Source of the DNA: an uncultured Ezakiella sp.
Lineage (GTDB): Bacteria; Bacillota; Clostridia; Tissierellales; Peptoniphilaceae
Direction of reading: 5' to 3'
Length of the DNA: 55,683 nt
Assembly: GCA_947293975.1 (NCBI GenBank)
Contig: CAMYPV010000001.1
Span: 1 to 55,683 of the forward strand
Shown here: piece by piece, positions 9,509 through 18,886 of the stretch
Layout of the letters: every line of letters starts with the position of its first letter
How positions within the stretch are numbered: position 1 is the first letter of the stretch
Program-made: the position numbers and the translations under genes
Notes under the pieces: model-generated
Seen by the model: only the letters and a program-made list of their open reading frames with translations
Told to the model about the DNA's origin: nothing
Databases searched by the model: none

Positions 9509-9931
9509 CAAATTTCTTTTTATATCCTTTTCTTTTATTGATTCACGCTTATCATATAATTTTTTACCACGCGCAACAGCGAGTTCCATCTTCACTCTGC
9601 CGTTTTTTTCATACAAACTTATTGGCACCAACGTCATTCCCTTTAGTTGCACTTCTTGGTTTAGTCTTAATATTTCACGCTTGTTCAATAATAACTTGCG
9701 TTCACGAAGTGGATCTACGTTAAAAATATTTCCTTCTTTGTAAGGGTTTACATGCATTCCAACAACAAACACTTCACCATTTTTTATAGTTACATAGCTC
9801 TCTTTCAAATTTGCTTTGCCTGCACGTATGCTCTTTACTTCTGTGCCTTTTAACTCGACTCCTGCCTCATAAGTTTTCTCTATAAAATAATCATGCCTTG
9901 CTTTTTTATTCTGTGCAAATATTTTCTCCAT
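9494..9931 (-). CDS. smpB: SsrA-binding protein SmpB
   Basis: 145 aa from the ATG at 9931, chosen because GGGAGG lies directly upstream; a longer frame starting at 9955 lacks a site. Typical SmpB text is visible: QNKKARHDYFIEKTYEAGVE, LKGTEVKSIRAGKANLKESY, MHVNPY, and a C-terminal basic tail (VARGKKLYDKRESIKEKD). SmpB escorts tmRNA into stalled ribosomes for trans-translation. The gene begins inside the 3' end of rnr (26-base overlap), pairing the tmRNA partner with the RNase that degrades non-stop mRNA. No tmRNA gene is present near it. Confidence 0.97.
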   Translation of the reverse strand: MEKIFAQNKKARHDYFIEKTYEAGVELKGTEVKSIRAGKANLKESYVTIKNGEVFVVGMHVNPYKEGNIFNVDPLRERKLLLNKREILRLNQEVQLKGMTLVPISLYEKNGRVKMELAVARGKKLYDKRESIKEKDIKRNLERYF

Positions 9932-11996
9932 ATTCCTCCCTCGATATAAATTCAAAGTCGATTTGCATTCTTGATACGCTTACATTTACAAGCCTTACAA
10001 AAACCTCTCTGCCAACCTCAAAATTTTCTTCAAAACCTTTTGCTGTTGCTGTCATAGTGTTTTCGTTAAATCTATACTTGTCGATATTGTCAGCGTGAAC
10101 TAAGCCCTCAACTGTGTTATCAAGCATAACAAATATGCCAAATTCAACAACTCCACTTACTCTTGCTCTATATACACTGCCAATTTTCTCTTTCATATAC
10201 TCGCATTTTTTAAGTTGAATTGCATTTCTTTCTAAATCAAGTATAACTCGCTCAACGCTTGTCGCTCTATCCGCTACATCTCTTGAGCGTGTCTCTTCCT
10301 CTTTTATTTTTTTTGAATTTAACTTTTTCTCCAAATCCATAGAAATAATTCTGTGTATGAATAAATCTGGATAACGCCTAATAGGTGATGTGAAATGCGA
10401 ATAATTTTTCAACGCAAGCGCAAAATGTCCTTCATTTTCGCTTCTATAATCAGCCTTAGTCATCGACCTAAGTACAAGATCGTTTATTCGATCAAAAGCT
10501 TCGTTTTCTCTTGCGCCATTTAATAGCTCCTGAAAATCTTTCGCCTCCATGTCATCGCCAACTTTTATGCCATATGGTCTTAAGAGTGATCTTAATGATG
10601 TTATTTTTTCGTCTGTCGGCGCTTCGTGAACTCTATACAAAAATGGCAACTCTTTTTGAAAATATTTTGTCGCAACCATTTTATTAGCTAAAATCATAAA
10701 TTCTTCAATTAATCGCTCACCAATTCCGCGCTCTCTTGTGTGTATGCCCAAAATTTTCCCGTCGTCTGCAATTTCAAAGCTTGCCTCATCAGATTCAAAT
10801 TCTATATTTCCTCTGTTAACAGATTCTTTTTTTAGAATTTCATAAAGAGCCCTTGCATCATTTAAAAATTCAGCAATATTATTGTACTCTTCAATGCTTT
10901 CACCAGCATAAAATCTGTTTAAATCCGTATAGTTTAATCTGTGATCAGAATTTATAATTGCCTTATCAATTGATAATAATTTTGCGCTACCTGATTTTGA
11001 AACACTCATCTGTACGCTAAGCGAATATCTATCAACATTAGGGTTTAAAGAGCAGACGCCGTTTGAAATAATTTCAGGAAGCATCGGTATAACAAGCCCC
11101 GGTAAATAAATGCTCATTTCTCTGTCGTAGGCAGTTTTATCAAGCTCTGAATATTCTTTTACATAATGGCTTACATCTGCAATGTGAACCGTCAAAATAA
11201 ATCCATTTTCATCACGACTTACAGATATTGCGTCGTCAAAATCTTTTGCATCAAGCCCATCAATTGTAACTGTTAGCATGTCACGATAATCTTTTCTGTT
11301 ATTAGGCACAATCGGTAATTGAGCAACTTCATCCGCCTCTTTTATCGCTTGATCACTAAAAGCGCTTGGCACATTAGCTTCAACAACAAGGCTCATCAAG
11401 TCAACATCTTTTTCACCCTTAAAACCAATAAAGTCAACGACCTTTCCCCTGTATATTTGTCGCCTATCGTCAAATTCAGTCAACTTTACTCTATAAAGTC
11501 CATTTTCTTTTAGTCGAACTTCCTCGTAATTTGTAATTTTAATCGGAAAATTCATTGTGTCTTTAGACTCTATAATTAATTTTTTTCGACGCTTAACAGC
11601 CTTACCCACAATATTTTTATTGCTCAGGTCGACCTCTTTTATATAAGCGATATCCTTGCCACGCTCTTTGCCAACAATTTCGTATTTTACAATATCATTG
11701 TTCATTGCACCCATTGTTTTACCAGCAGGCACAAACAAATCTTCGCCATCCAAATTTTCTATAAAACCAAATTCTTTCCTTGTTGCCAAAAATTTTCCCT
11801 CAAAAATTTCAGGCGCACCTATTCTAATTCTATTTTTCAAATCAATGTGAATTGTACCTTCGGAGGTCATAGTTTTTATTATCTCATTAAATTTTCTCTT
11901 GTCTTTTTTGTGGATACCCAAAATTTTCATAAGCTTTTCTTTGCTTACTACTCTTAATTCAGTAACCACCATTTTTATTTTATCCTTAATCCTCAT
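9906..11996 (-). CDS. rnr: Ribonuclease R
   Basis: 696 aa. N-terminal winged helix (about 1-65), cold-shock-like RNA-binding regions (about 70-210), an RNB catalytic domain with the metal-binding DGLDAKDFDDAISV motif and HIADVSHYV (about 245-290), and a C-terminal S1 domain (IGSVYRARVSGVVEFGIFVM). The protein is a 3'-5' exoribonuclease that digests structured RNA and acts with SmpB/tmRNA. ATG at 11996 has AGGGGG about seven bases upstream. It follows the terminator that separates it from ddl, so it may have its own weak promoter in the terminator loop (a TATAAT lies there). Confidence 0.97.
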   Translation of the reverse strand: MRIKDKIKMVVTELRVVSKEKLMKILGIHKKDKRKFNEIIKTMTSEGTIHIDLKNRIRIGAPEIFEGKFLATRKEFGFIENLDGEDLFVPAGKTMGAMNNDIVKYEIVGKERGKDIAYIKEVDLSNKNIVGKAVKRRKKLIIESKDTMNFPIKITNYEEVRLKENGLYRVKLTEFDDRRQIYRGKVVDFIGFKGEKDVDLMSLVVEANVPSAFSDQAIKEADEVAQLPIVPNNRKDYRDMLTVTIDGLDAKDFDDAISVSRDENGFILTVHIADVSHYVKEYSELDKTAYDREMSIYLPGLVIPMLPEIISNGVCSLNPNVDRYSLSVQMSVSKSGSAKLLSIDKAIINSDHRLNYTDLNRFYAGESIEEYNNIAEFLNDARALYEILKKESVNRGNIEFESDEASFEIADDGKILGIHTRERGIGERLIEEFMILANKMVATKYFQKELPFLYRVHEAPTDEKITSLRSLLRPYGIKVGDDMEAKDFQELLNGARENEAFDRINDLVLRSMTKADYRSENEGHFALALKNYSHFTSPIRRYPDLFIHRIISMDLEKKLNSKKIKEEETRSRDVADRATSVERVILDLERNAIQLKKCEYMKEKIGSVYRARVSGVVEFGIFVMLDNTVEGLVHADNIDKYRFNENTMTATAKGFEENFEVGREVFVRLVNVSVSRMQIDFEFISREEYGENICTE

Positions 11997-12007
11997 ATAT
12001 GCCCCCT

Positions 12008-12056
12008 AAAAAAGCTGACCAAAAATATATTATAATATTAATTTCGGTCAGCTTTT
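12008..12056 (-). terminator. Terminator between ddl and rnr
   Basis: An 11-bp stem AAAAGCTGACC/GGTCAGCTTTT with a 25-base AT-rich loop, followed on the minus strand by a U run. It is symmetric enough to act in both directions. Confidence 0.75.
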
Positions 12057-12062
12057 CTTTAA

Positions 12063-13205
12063 TTATAACTTTGATCCAAAAGTTGTTTTATTAAACAAAT
12101 CCGCATCAAATCTGTAATTTGTATTACCTTCTTCCGCTGCTGCTTCAAGTGCAATTTCTATCATCTTGTCAAGGACTGCTTGGAATGTATATCCCATATC
12201 CTCCCACAAATAAAATGCGTATGAACCCGGAAGTGTATTAATTTCATTAACAAAAAGTTCCTTGTCTTCGCTGCACAAGATATCAATTCTTGCATTACCT
12301 CTTGTGTCTAAACAAACGAATGCTTCTTTTGCAAGTTTCTGTGCTTTTTCAGCAAGCTCTTCATCTTCCAAAAATTTATGCTTCCCACCAGTGATTTTGC
12401 TCTTTGAGCCTGATTCATATTTTTTCTCAAATGAATAAAATTCTCCAACACCTTCTGGCACTTCAACTCTAGAAACTTCAACATCGCTCTTAAAGCCCAT
12501 GACACCTACATTAAACTCAACAGCATTTACAACTGACTCTTCTATAATAATTTTTCTGTCAAATTCCTTTGCAATGTCAATCGCTTCTCTTAAACTAGCT
12601 TCGTCGGTTGCCTCTTTAATTCCAATGCTTGACCCAAGACTTGCAGGTTTTACATACATTGGGAATTTTAAACTAGATATTAGTCCCAATACAATGTCAT
12701 TTGAATGTTTTTCATAATCTGATCTGTAAAACCACATATGCTTAACAACTGGAATATTATTTGCCTTAAATACATCCTTCATTATAATTTTATCCATGCC
12801 AAGAGCGGAACTCATTAATGATGGACCAGTAAATGGGATTCCATTTGTTTCAAATATACCTTGAATAGCGCCGTCTTCACCATGCGAACCATGAAGTCCA
12901 ATCAGTACAACATCTATATTTATAACTTCTTCTTTTTTGAATAAGCCTGTTTTTTCAATATATAAATTATGATCACCATAATTTGTTCCAAAACGTACAG
13001 ACTTAGAATCCGAAAAATCATTTGTCTTAAATGATTTAAACGATTTATAACATTCACCTGTAAACATCTCACCTGATTTATTTATAAAAACAGGAATTAC
13101 ATTGTATTTATTTTTATTTAAATTTTCTATTGCTTGAATACCGGTAATAACACTTACCTCATGCTCTACAGCTCTTCCACCGTAAATTACAACAACATTT
13201 TTCAT
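12063..13205 (-). CDS. ddl: D-alanine--D-alanine ligase
   Basis: 380 aa ATP-grasp ligase. N-terminal VVVIYGGRAVEHEVSVITG, central KPASLGSSIGI nucleotide-binding segment and C-terminal VNEINTLPGS are the family hallmarks. It joins two D-Ala molecules for the peptidoglycan stem. In the omega-loop region the sequence FYSFEKKY keeps the Tyr associated with D-Ala-D-Ala rather than D-Ala-D-lactate specificity, so no glycopeptide-resistance type is suggested. It lies nine bases after the MurF-like gene, the next step in the same pathway. The D-Ala-D-Ala product is the substrate of MurF. Confidence 0.95.
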   Translation of the reverse strand: MKNVVVIYGGRAVEHEVSVITGIQAIENLNKNKYNVIPVFINKSGEMFTGECYKSFKSFKTNDFSDSKSVRFGTNYGDHNLYIEKTGLFKKEEVINIDVVLIGLHGSHGEDGAIQGIFETNGIPFTGPSLMSSALGMDKIIMKDVFKANNIPVVKHMWFYRSDYEKHSNDIVLGLISSLKFPMYVKPASLGSSIGIKEATDEASLREAIDIAKEFDRKIIIEESVVNAVEFNVGVMGFKSDVEVSRVEVPEGVGEFYSFEKKYESGSKSKITGGKHKFLEDEELAEKAQKLAKEAFVCLDTRGNARIDILCSEDKELFVNEINTLPGSYAFYLWEDMGYTFQAVLDKMIEIALEAAAEEGNTNYRFDADLFNKTTFGSKL

Positions 13206-13214
13206 AATACACCT

Positions 13215-14726
13215 CTAATAAATATCTGTTAAATCATTTTCAAACAACACAACATCTCCTGGCGATAAAATTTCTCCCAAAAGCTTTGTTGCATCATTTA
13301 AAGTATCAACTCTATACATTTTGTGGCTTTCTACATTTGCATTTGTTACACCGTCTTCTACATCGGGTGCAATCGTATTTCCAACAAGAATTGAAATATC
13401 AGTTAGCTTTGCAATTTCTTCTCCTAGCTTAAAGTTTTCTTCTTTTTGCAATTCGCCAAGTTCAACCATTCCAGGTGTGACTATAATTTTTTTGCCACCT
13501 TCGAATATGTTTAAAACCTCGAGAGCAGCTCTTGCACCACTTGGATTAGAATTAAAGGCATCATCAATTACAATAGCTCCACCAGGATTTTTTATAATAT
13601 TAAGTCTATGCTCAACCTGATCCAAATTTGAAATTGCTTTAATAATATCAGATTTTTGCATTCCGATTTCAAGCGCAACTTGTACTGCCATTAAAATATT
13701 TATAATATTATGTCTACCTAAAAGTTTTGTGTGAGCTTCAATAACTTCGTCATTAAAATGAATATCAAACACTGTTCCATTTTCGTTTATGGTCTTTACA
13801 GTTGCGCGCAAATCACCATGCTCTATACCAACTGATTTTGCATTTAATCCGCGTTTAATAGCCTCATTTCTCACATAGTCTGAATCTGCATTTATCACTA
13901 AAACCTTATCCTTAACGCCATCTGCAAGCTCAAATTTTGTTTTTATAATATTTTCTATGCTTCCAAATGTTTCAAGGTGACATGGACCAATATTTGTAAT
14001 TACACCAATGTCTGGAAAAACCAAATCCACAAGCTCTTTAATTTCTCCTGTGTATCTTGCTCCCATTTCCGCAATAAAAATCTCGTGATTTTCATTTAAA
14101 TCATTATTAATTATTTTTGACAAGCCCATTGGCGTATTGAAACTGCTTGGGCTACTGTAAACATTTTTGTAATTGCTTAAAACTTGTGCAAGTATTGTCT
14201 TTGTTGATGTTTTACCGTATGAACCAGTAATTGCAACCACTCTTAAGCCATTTGATTTTAACTCTTTAATTTTCTTTTGAGCCATTTTGTAGAATTTTCT
14301 ATGCACCAATCTCTCGTATGGATTTATTATATAAAGTGCAAGCATCATAATTCTTGACTGATAAAAATAAAGCGTTGTAACAGCAAAAACTATAAGTGCA
14401 ACATACAAAACATATGTCATAGTACTCATGTCAAAAATAATGCTATTTATTAAAAATGCAAGCAAGATAATTACATTAATTACCATCGTTGTAATTAATA
14501 ATCTTGTAGCTCTTGGTGTATAAACAAGCGGTTTTTTTGATTCAAGCTTTTTTCTAGAAAAAGCATAGGCCTTATCTCTATGAGAAATAATCCACTCCCT
14601 ATATTCGCTCGGAATATATCCCAATTGCTGTACCATTTGCAAAAAATAGGTACTTCTTAAATATAAAAATATAGCAGCAAGTGCTGTGATTAAAATAATT
14701 AAAATTAATTGTAAAGTTTCAAACAT
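13215..14726 (-). CDS. Membrane-anchored Mur ligase, MurF-like
   Basis: 503 aa. Residues 1-160 hold about four hydrophobic segments (one at the extreme N-terminus, a pair around 80-130) in place of the soluble UDP-substrate-binding domain of normal MurF. From residue 165 the Mur ligase core is intact: P-loop ITGSYGKTSTK, SFNTPMGLSK, AEMGARYTGEI, TKFELADG with the Lys expected to be carbamylated, and DDAFNSNPSGARAAL as in MurF. MurF adds D-Ala-D-Ala to UDP-MurNAc-tripeptide. The gene directly follows a hydrolase (stop and ATG adjoin) and precedes ddl. It may be the MurF of this organism or a paralogue acting on a lipid-linked substrate; I cannot tell which. Confidence 0.8.
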   Translation of the reverse strand: MFETLQLILIILITALAAIFLYLRSTYFLQMVQQLGYIPSEYREWIISHRDKAYAFSRKKLESKKPLVYTPRATRLLITTMVINVIILLAFLINSIIFDMSTMTYVLYVALIVFAVTTLYFYQSRIMMLALYIINPYERLVHRKFYKMAQKKIKELKSNGLRVVAITGSYGKTSTKTILAQVLSNYKNVYSSPSSFNTPMGLSKIINNDLNENHEIFIAEMGARYTGEIKELVDLVFPDIGVITNIGPCHLETFGSIENIIKTKFELADGVKDKVLVINADSDYVRNEAIKRGLNAKSVGIEHGDLRATVKTINENGTVFDIHFNDEVIEAHTKLLGRHNIINILMAVQVALEIGMQKSDIIKAISNLDQVEHRLNIIKNPGGAIVIDDAFNSNPSGARAALEVLNIFEGGKKIIVTPGMVELGELQKEENFKLGEEIAKLTDISILVGNTIAPDVEDGVTNANVESHKMYRVDTLNDATKLLGEILSPGDVVLFENDLTDIY

Positions 14727-15479
14727 TTATTCCTCCAAAAATGGCAATACTACATTTCTAAATCCTATTATATCATCTAAGTATGAGTAATGTCCACCAT
14801 CTAAAACAGCAAGATTTGAATTTTTAATTCTCTCATGCATCATCTCACCCATCCAAAGTGGCGTATCAAGATCATTCTTGCCCCACACGATAAGAGTGTT
14901 TGTTTTAATATCAAAAAGCTTATCCCGCAAATCCTCGTTAACTACTTTTACCAATATTTTTCTCATAACACCGTCTGCATCCTTATAATCTGCTGAGCCA
15001 TATTTTTTGTAAAATTTTTCAAGATTATTTTCGCCATAAATTTTAGTATAAACCATTTTTAAAAACTTAAACCATTTTACCTTAAGTTTTAATTTTGTGC
15101 TTAATTCTGCTTTTATACCAGAAGCATCCACAAGCACAAGTTTTTTTATTGGATTATCATTTCTTGAGGCGATTTCTATTGCACATTTTCCACCATAGGA
15201 ATGCCCTATATAATATATGTCTTTTAAATTCATAGCATCAATAAATTTTAATATTATATCGGAAAAATCTTTCGTGCCAAATACTTCACTTGGTTTATCA
15301 CTGCTGCCATGGCCAGGGAGTTCAAGCGAAACCACTCTGTATTTATGCTTTAAGCTATTAATTACTGGCTTCATTGCAGCAATTGACGCTCCCCATCCAT
15401 GCACAACTAAAACTGTTTGATTAGCATTTGGATTTTCCTCTTCATAATATAAATTTAAGCCTAAAATATTTTTATACAT
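14727..15479 (-). CDS. Alpha/beta-fold hydrolase
   Basis: 250 aa. Oxyanion HGWGAS near residue 25, nucleophile elbow GHSYGG at about residue 93 and a final GGHYSYLD give the Ser/His triad; the acid is probably the Asp in WGKNDLDTP. No signal peptide is visible. The ATG at 15479 is preferred over a GTG at 15485 because the GTG overlaps the GAGG ribosome site. It is the first gene of a hydrolase-MurF-ddl group, so a role in envelope precursor metabolism is possible, but the substrate is unknown. Confidence 0.82.
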   Translation of the reverse strand: MYKNILGLNLYYEEENPNANQTVLVVHGWGASIAAMKPVINSLKHKYRVVSLELPGHGSSDKPSEVFGTKDFSDIILKFIDAMNLKDIYYIGHSYGGKCAIEIASRNDNPIKKLVLVDASGIKAELSTKLKLKVKWFKFLKMVYTKIYGENNLEKFYKKYGSADYKDADGVMRKILVKVVNEDLRDKLFDIKTNTLIVWGKNDLDTPLWMGEMMHERIKNSNLAVLDGGHYSYLDDIIGFRNVVLPFLEE

Positions 15480-15516
15480 AATCACCTCAAAATTTTTGCC
15501 GCAAAGGCTATGTAAT

Positions 15517-15540
15517 AAAAAGGGGGTGGAGACCCACCCC
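15517..15540 (-). terminator. Terminator after hppA
   Basis: A GC-rich 7-bp stem GGGGTGG/CCACCCC with a 4-base loop, followed by a U run on the minus strand just past the hppA stop. Confidence 0.85.
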
Positions 15541-15545
15541 TCAAA

Positions 15546-17561
15546 TTATTTTAAAATTATACCACCAAACTTAACAAACAATGGAGCAAATACTAAGCTA
15601 ACAATTGTCATAAGTTTGATAAGGATATTTAGTGATGGTCCTGAAGTATCTTTGAATGGGTCACCAACTGTGTCTCCAGTAACAGCAGCCTTGTGAGCTC
15701 TGCTTCCTTTTCCACCGTGAACGCCTGATTCGATATATTTTTTAGCGTTATCCCATGCACCACCAGCATTACTCATAAATATAGCCATGAGTACACCAGT
15801 TACAAGTCCACCTGCAAGTAAACCGCCAAGAGCTTCTGTGCCTAATAATACACCAACTAAAACTGGTGTTAAAACAGCCATAAGTCCTGGAATAATCATT
15901 TCTTTAAGTGCAGCACCTGTTGAAATGTCAACACATTTACCATATTCTGGAGTTGCCTTACCTTCCATAATTCCTGGAATTTCTCTAAATTGACGTCTTA
16001 CTTCTTCGATCATGTGATTTGCAGCCTTACCTACAGCGTCCATAGTCATAGCACTAAATAGGAATGGAAGCATACCACCGATAAATAAACCAGCTATAGT
16101 TGATGGTTTTGTTAAGTCTATTGATTCAAGTTTAACTGCTTGAGTATAGCTTGAGAATAATGCAAGTGCAGTTAATGCAGCACTACCAATAGCAAAACCT
16201 TTACCAACAGCTGCAGTTGTATTACCAACAGCGTCAAGTGTATCTGTAATTTCTCTAACACTTTCTGGAAGTTCACTCATTTCTGCGATACCACCAGCAT
16301 TGTCAGCGATAGGACCATAAGCGTCAACAGCAATAGTCATAGCTGAGTTTGCAAGCATACCAACAGCTGCAAGTGAAATACCATACAATCCTAGGATTGC
16401 ATTTTCTGATCCACCAGCTAAATAGAAAGCTACAATAATTCCAATTGCAATTGTAATAATTGGAACAGCTGTACTCATCATACCTACTGATAAACCAGCA
16501 ATAATATTTGTCGATTCACCTGTTTCTGATTCTTCTGCGATTTTTTGAACAGGTTTATATTGTTCTGAAGTATAATATTCTGTGATTTTTGCAATAATTA
16601 AACCAACACACAAACCAGCAACAGTTGCAATAAATGGTTTAATTTCGCCGATAATATTCATAGATAAGAAATATGAAGCTATAACTGTAATGATTGAACC
16701 AACAACATTACCTAAGTTAAGAGCTTTTTGAGGATTCGAATCTCCTCTTACAAATAGTGTTCCGATAATACTTGCCAAAACACCTACTGCTGCTAATGCT
16801 GCAACAAATAGAATACCTTTTTGGCCATGAGCAATGAAACCTAATGTGAAAGCAGAAACGATAGCACCAACATATGATTCAAATAAGTCAGCACCCATAC
16901 CTGCAACGTCCCCTACGTTATCTCCAACGTTATCAGCAATAACAGCTGGGTTTCTTGGGTCATCTTCTGGAATACCAGCTTCAACTTTACCAACAAGGTC
17001 AGCGCCAACGTCAGCAGCTTTTGTGTAAATACCGCCGCCTACTCTTGCGAAAAGCGCGATTGATGAAGCACCAAATCCAAAACCAGTTATGATGTTAAAT
17101 ACATCTGCATGATCTTTAAAAATTAAATAAAACACTGTTGTACCTAGTAAGCCTAAACCTACAACGCACATACCCATAACTGTACCACCTGAGAAAGCAA
17201 CATTAAGAGCTTTACCCATGCCATCTGTGTTAGCAGCATTTGCTGTTCTAACATTTGCTCTTGTAGCAACAATCATACCAATTAATCCTGCTAAAACTGA
17301 GAATATAGCACCTACTATAAAGCAAATAGCTGTAAACCAGTCAATTGCAAGACCTAGTATAACAAATACTACTGCAACAAATATCGCCATTGAACGATAT
17401 TCTCTCTTTAAGAAAGCCATTGCACCTTCATAAATGTACTTTGCAATTTCTTCCATTCTAGCACTGCCAACTGGTTGTTTTTTAATAAACATAGATTTAA
17501 CCATTGCATATACTAGTGCTAGCGCCGCAATAATTGGCGCAACATACAAAATATAATCCAC
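15546..17561 (-). CDS. hppA: Membrane-bound K+-dependent ion-pumping pyrophosphatase
   Basis: 671 aa with about 16 hydrophobic helices. The pyrophosphate-binding signature DVGADLVGKVEAG followed by DDPRNPAVIADNVGDNVGD is at about 182-210, with further acidic motifs later. GNTTAAVGKGFAIGSA at about residue 440 has Ala where K+-independent enzymes have Lys, so this is the K+-dependent class. The enzyme couples PPi hydrolysis to H+ or Na+ export; which ion cannot be settled from these motifs. The start is GTG at 17561 with AGGAGG six bases before. It follows secG by 26 bases, probably one transcript. Confidence 0.96.
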   Translation of the reverse strand: MDYILYVAPIIAALALVYAMVKSMFIKKQPVGSARMEEIAKYIYEGAMAFLKREYRSMAIFVAVVFVILGLAIDWFTAICFIVGAIFSVLAGLIGMIVATRANVRTANAANTDGMGKALNVAFSGGTVMGMCVVGLGLLGTTVFYLIFKDHADVFNIITGFGFGASSIALFARVGGGIYTKAADVGADLVGKVEAGIPEDDPRNPAVIADNVGDNVGDVAGMGADLFESYVGAIVSAFTLGFIAHGQKGILFVAALAAVGVLASIIGTLFVRGDSNPQKALNLGNVVGSIITVIASYFLSMNIIGEIKPFIATVAGLCVGLIIAKITEYYTSEQYKPVQKIAEESETGESTNIIAGLSVGMMSTAVPIITIAIGIIVAFYLAGGSENAILGLYGISLAAVGMLANSAMTIAVDAYGPIADNAGGIAEMSELPESVREITDTLDAVGNTTAAVGKGFAIGSAALTALALFSSYTQAVKLESIDLTKPSTIAGLFIGGMLPFLFSAMTMDAVGKAANHMIEEVRRQFREIPGIMEGKATPEYGKCVDISTGAALKEMIIPGLMAVLTPVLVGVLLGTEALGGLLAGGLVTGVLMAIFMSNAGGAWDNAKKYIESGVHGGKGSRAHKAAVTGDTVGDPFKDTSGPSLNILIKLMTIVSLVFAPLFVKFGGIILK

Positions 17562-17587
17562 TTTGTCCTCCTAAAAAATAATATTGA

Positions 17588-17812
17588 CTAAAAAACTGAT
17601 AGCAAGAATGCTGTTACAAAAAATATAGCGCCTGCTACAATAGTCATCCTCTTTAAAATAGCATCACGTGAGCCAGAACGATTTCTGCCCCATAAAGCTT
17701 CTGGAGCAACTCCCATCAATGCTGAGCTTTCGTCGCTTCCTTCTTGAACCATCATTAAAACAATTATAGCAATTGAACTAAGTAGTACAAGTACGTATAG
17801 AATATTAATCAT
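17588..17812 (-). CDS. secG: Preprotein translocase subunit SecG
   Basis: 74 aa with two membrane helices flanking the SecG signature (MMVQEGSDESSALMG ... LWGRNRSGSRD). It is the small subunit of SecYEG that assists SecA-driven export. The ATG at 17812 has GGAGG upstream; the upstream-extended frame lacks a site. A good promoter lies at 17844-17872. Confidence 0.93.
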   Translation of the reverse strand: MINILYVLVLLSSIAIIVLMMVQEGSDESSALMGVAPEALWGRNRSGSRDAILKRMTIVAGAIFFVTAFLLSVF

Positions 17813-17843
17813 ATTACACCTCCATTTAATATACAATAGACTT

Positions 17844-17872
17844 ATTTTAACACATTTATCAAGATTTTTCAA
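17844..17872 (-). promoter_or_regulatory. Promoter of secG-hppA
   Basis: Minus strand -35 TTGAAA (17867-17872) and -10 TAAAAT (17844-17849) with a 17-base spacer, about 30 bases before the secG start codon. Confidence 0.65.
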
Positions 17873-17937
17873 GCAAAAATGCAGTTGAAAAATAAAATAT
17901 ACACTAAACTCTAATGGCGTAAAAATTATTAGAAATT

Positions 17938-17963
17938 AAAAAGCGCTCCAAATAACAGAGCGC
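17938..17963 (-). terminator. Terminator after the zinc-ribbon membrane protein gene
   Basis: 6-bp GC-rich stem GCGCTC/GAGCGC with a 9-base loop and a following U run on the minus strand. Confidence 0.75.
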
Positions 17964-17985
17964 ATTTCTTAAAAAAATTATTTAT

Positions 17986-18783
17986 CTAAAAGAATGAATT
18001 CATCATGCCCTTCATGCTTAATACAATTGCTTTTGTGATTCCAGAAGCAATCAAGTACAAGATAAATGTGTAGATCATAGCAATATAAACTTTTATTTTT
18101 CTGCCAAAATTATTTGTAAATAAAATCTCTTGTATGGCCATTGAAATTTGAATTATAACCAACCCGAGTAATACTACAACAACCAGACTCTTAAATTGGA
18201 AATATGAAAAAATTGACAATAAAAACGCAACTATAGAAAGTAAACTTGCCAACACAGTTTTATTTGCAAAAGCATTTATAAATTTCTTATGATTTTTTGT
18301 GGCAATATAATCCATAACTGCAACTAACAAGGCGCTTAAAAGTAAAATAATTAGTACCGTTAGAGCAAGTTTAAACGAAAGTGAAAATAGATTTAATCCA
18401 CCTTGCTTTGCTGCCTTGTATGCATCTTTTAGATCAGATATTTTTATTTTTCCACCAAATATATTTGTAGCTTTGTATCCCATGTAGAATATTTTTTTAC
18501 CTATAACATTTAACATTGTAATGAACATCATAAAAATCATTACTGAAACACTTATTATAGAATAAATAAAATTATCATCAGATTGCGTGCTCTTTTGATT
18601 AATCAGTCTATTTTTAACCCACATTACAAAGTCATTTACCTTTGCATTTGAAAGCGGATTTGGTATAGAAATATCTACACTTTTTGGTTGATTTAAATTA
18701 TCTTCTGCAACTTGTGCGCCACATTTGTTGCAAAATTTAGCTTCGTCTGCCAATATGTTTTGGCAATTTTTACAAACTTTCAT
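17986..18783 (-). CDS. Zinc-ribbon multi-pass membrane protein of unknown function
   Basis: 265 aa from the ATG at 18783, which has AGGAGG upstream. Residues 3-25 form a zinc ribbon (CKNCQ then CNKCG). After a linker there are about five hydrophobic helices from residue 75 to the end. The layout (N-terminal zinc_ribbon_2 plus membrane domain) is common in Firmicutes proteins with no known role. It stands alone between two terminators with its own promoter (18830-18858), directly downstream of rpoC where ribosomal genes often lie. I do not recognise a specific family. Confidence 0.8.
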   Translation of the reverse strand: MKVCKNCQNILADEAKFCNKCGAQVAEDNLNQPKSVDISIPNPLSNAKVNDFVMWVKNRLINQKSTQSDDNFIYSIISVSVMIFMMFITMLNVIGKKIFYMGYKATNIFGGKIKISDLKDAYKAAKQGGLNLFSLSFKLALTVLIILLLSALLVAVMDYIATKNHKKFINAFANKTVLASLLSIVAFLLSIFSYFQFKSLVVVVLLGLVIIQISMAIQEILFTNNFGRKIKVYIAMIYTFILYLIASGITKAIVLSMKGMMNSFF

Positions 18784-18829
18784 AACTACCTCCTGTTTTA
18801 TCAACTAATATACATTTGTTGTTACTTAT

Positions 18830-18858
18830 ATAGTATCATACAAAATATTTTTATGCAA
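18830..18858 (-). promoter_or_regulatory. Promoter of the zinc-ribbon membrane protein gene
   Basis: Minus strand -35 TTGCAT (18853-18858), 17-base spacer, extended -10 TGATACTAT (-10 hexamer 18830-18835). It abuts the rpoC terminator. Confidence 0.55.
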
Positions 18859-18859
18859 C

Positions 18860-18886
18860 AAAAAAAGGAGCCAAGCTCCTTTTTTT
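18860..18886 (-). terminator. Terminator of rpoBC
   Basis: GGAGC/GCTCC stem extended by seven A-T pairs, 3-base loop, U-rich tail on the minus strand; it overlaps the rpoC stop codon. The symmetric A/T flanks would also permit function on the plus strand. Confidence 0.85.

Noticed and set aside
12350..12470. VanG/VanC-like or D-lactate-type ligase for ddl
   Set aside because: The KKY Tyr of D-Ala-D-Ala ligases is present and no van genes lie nearby.
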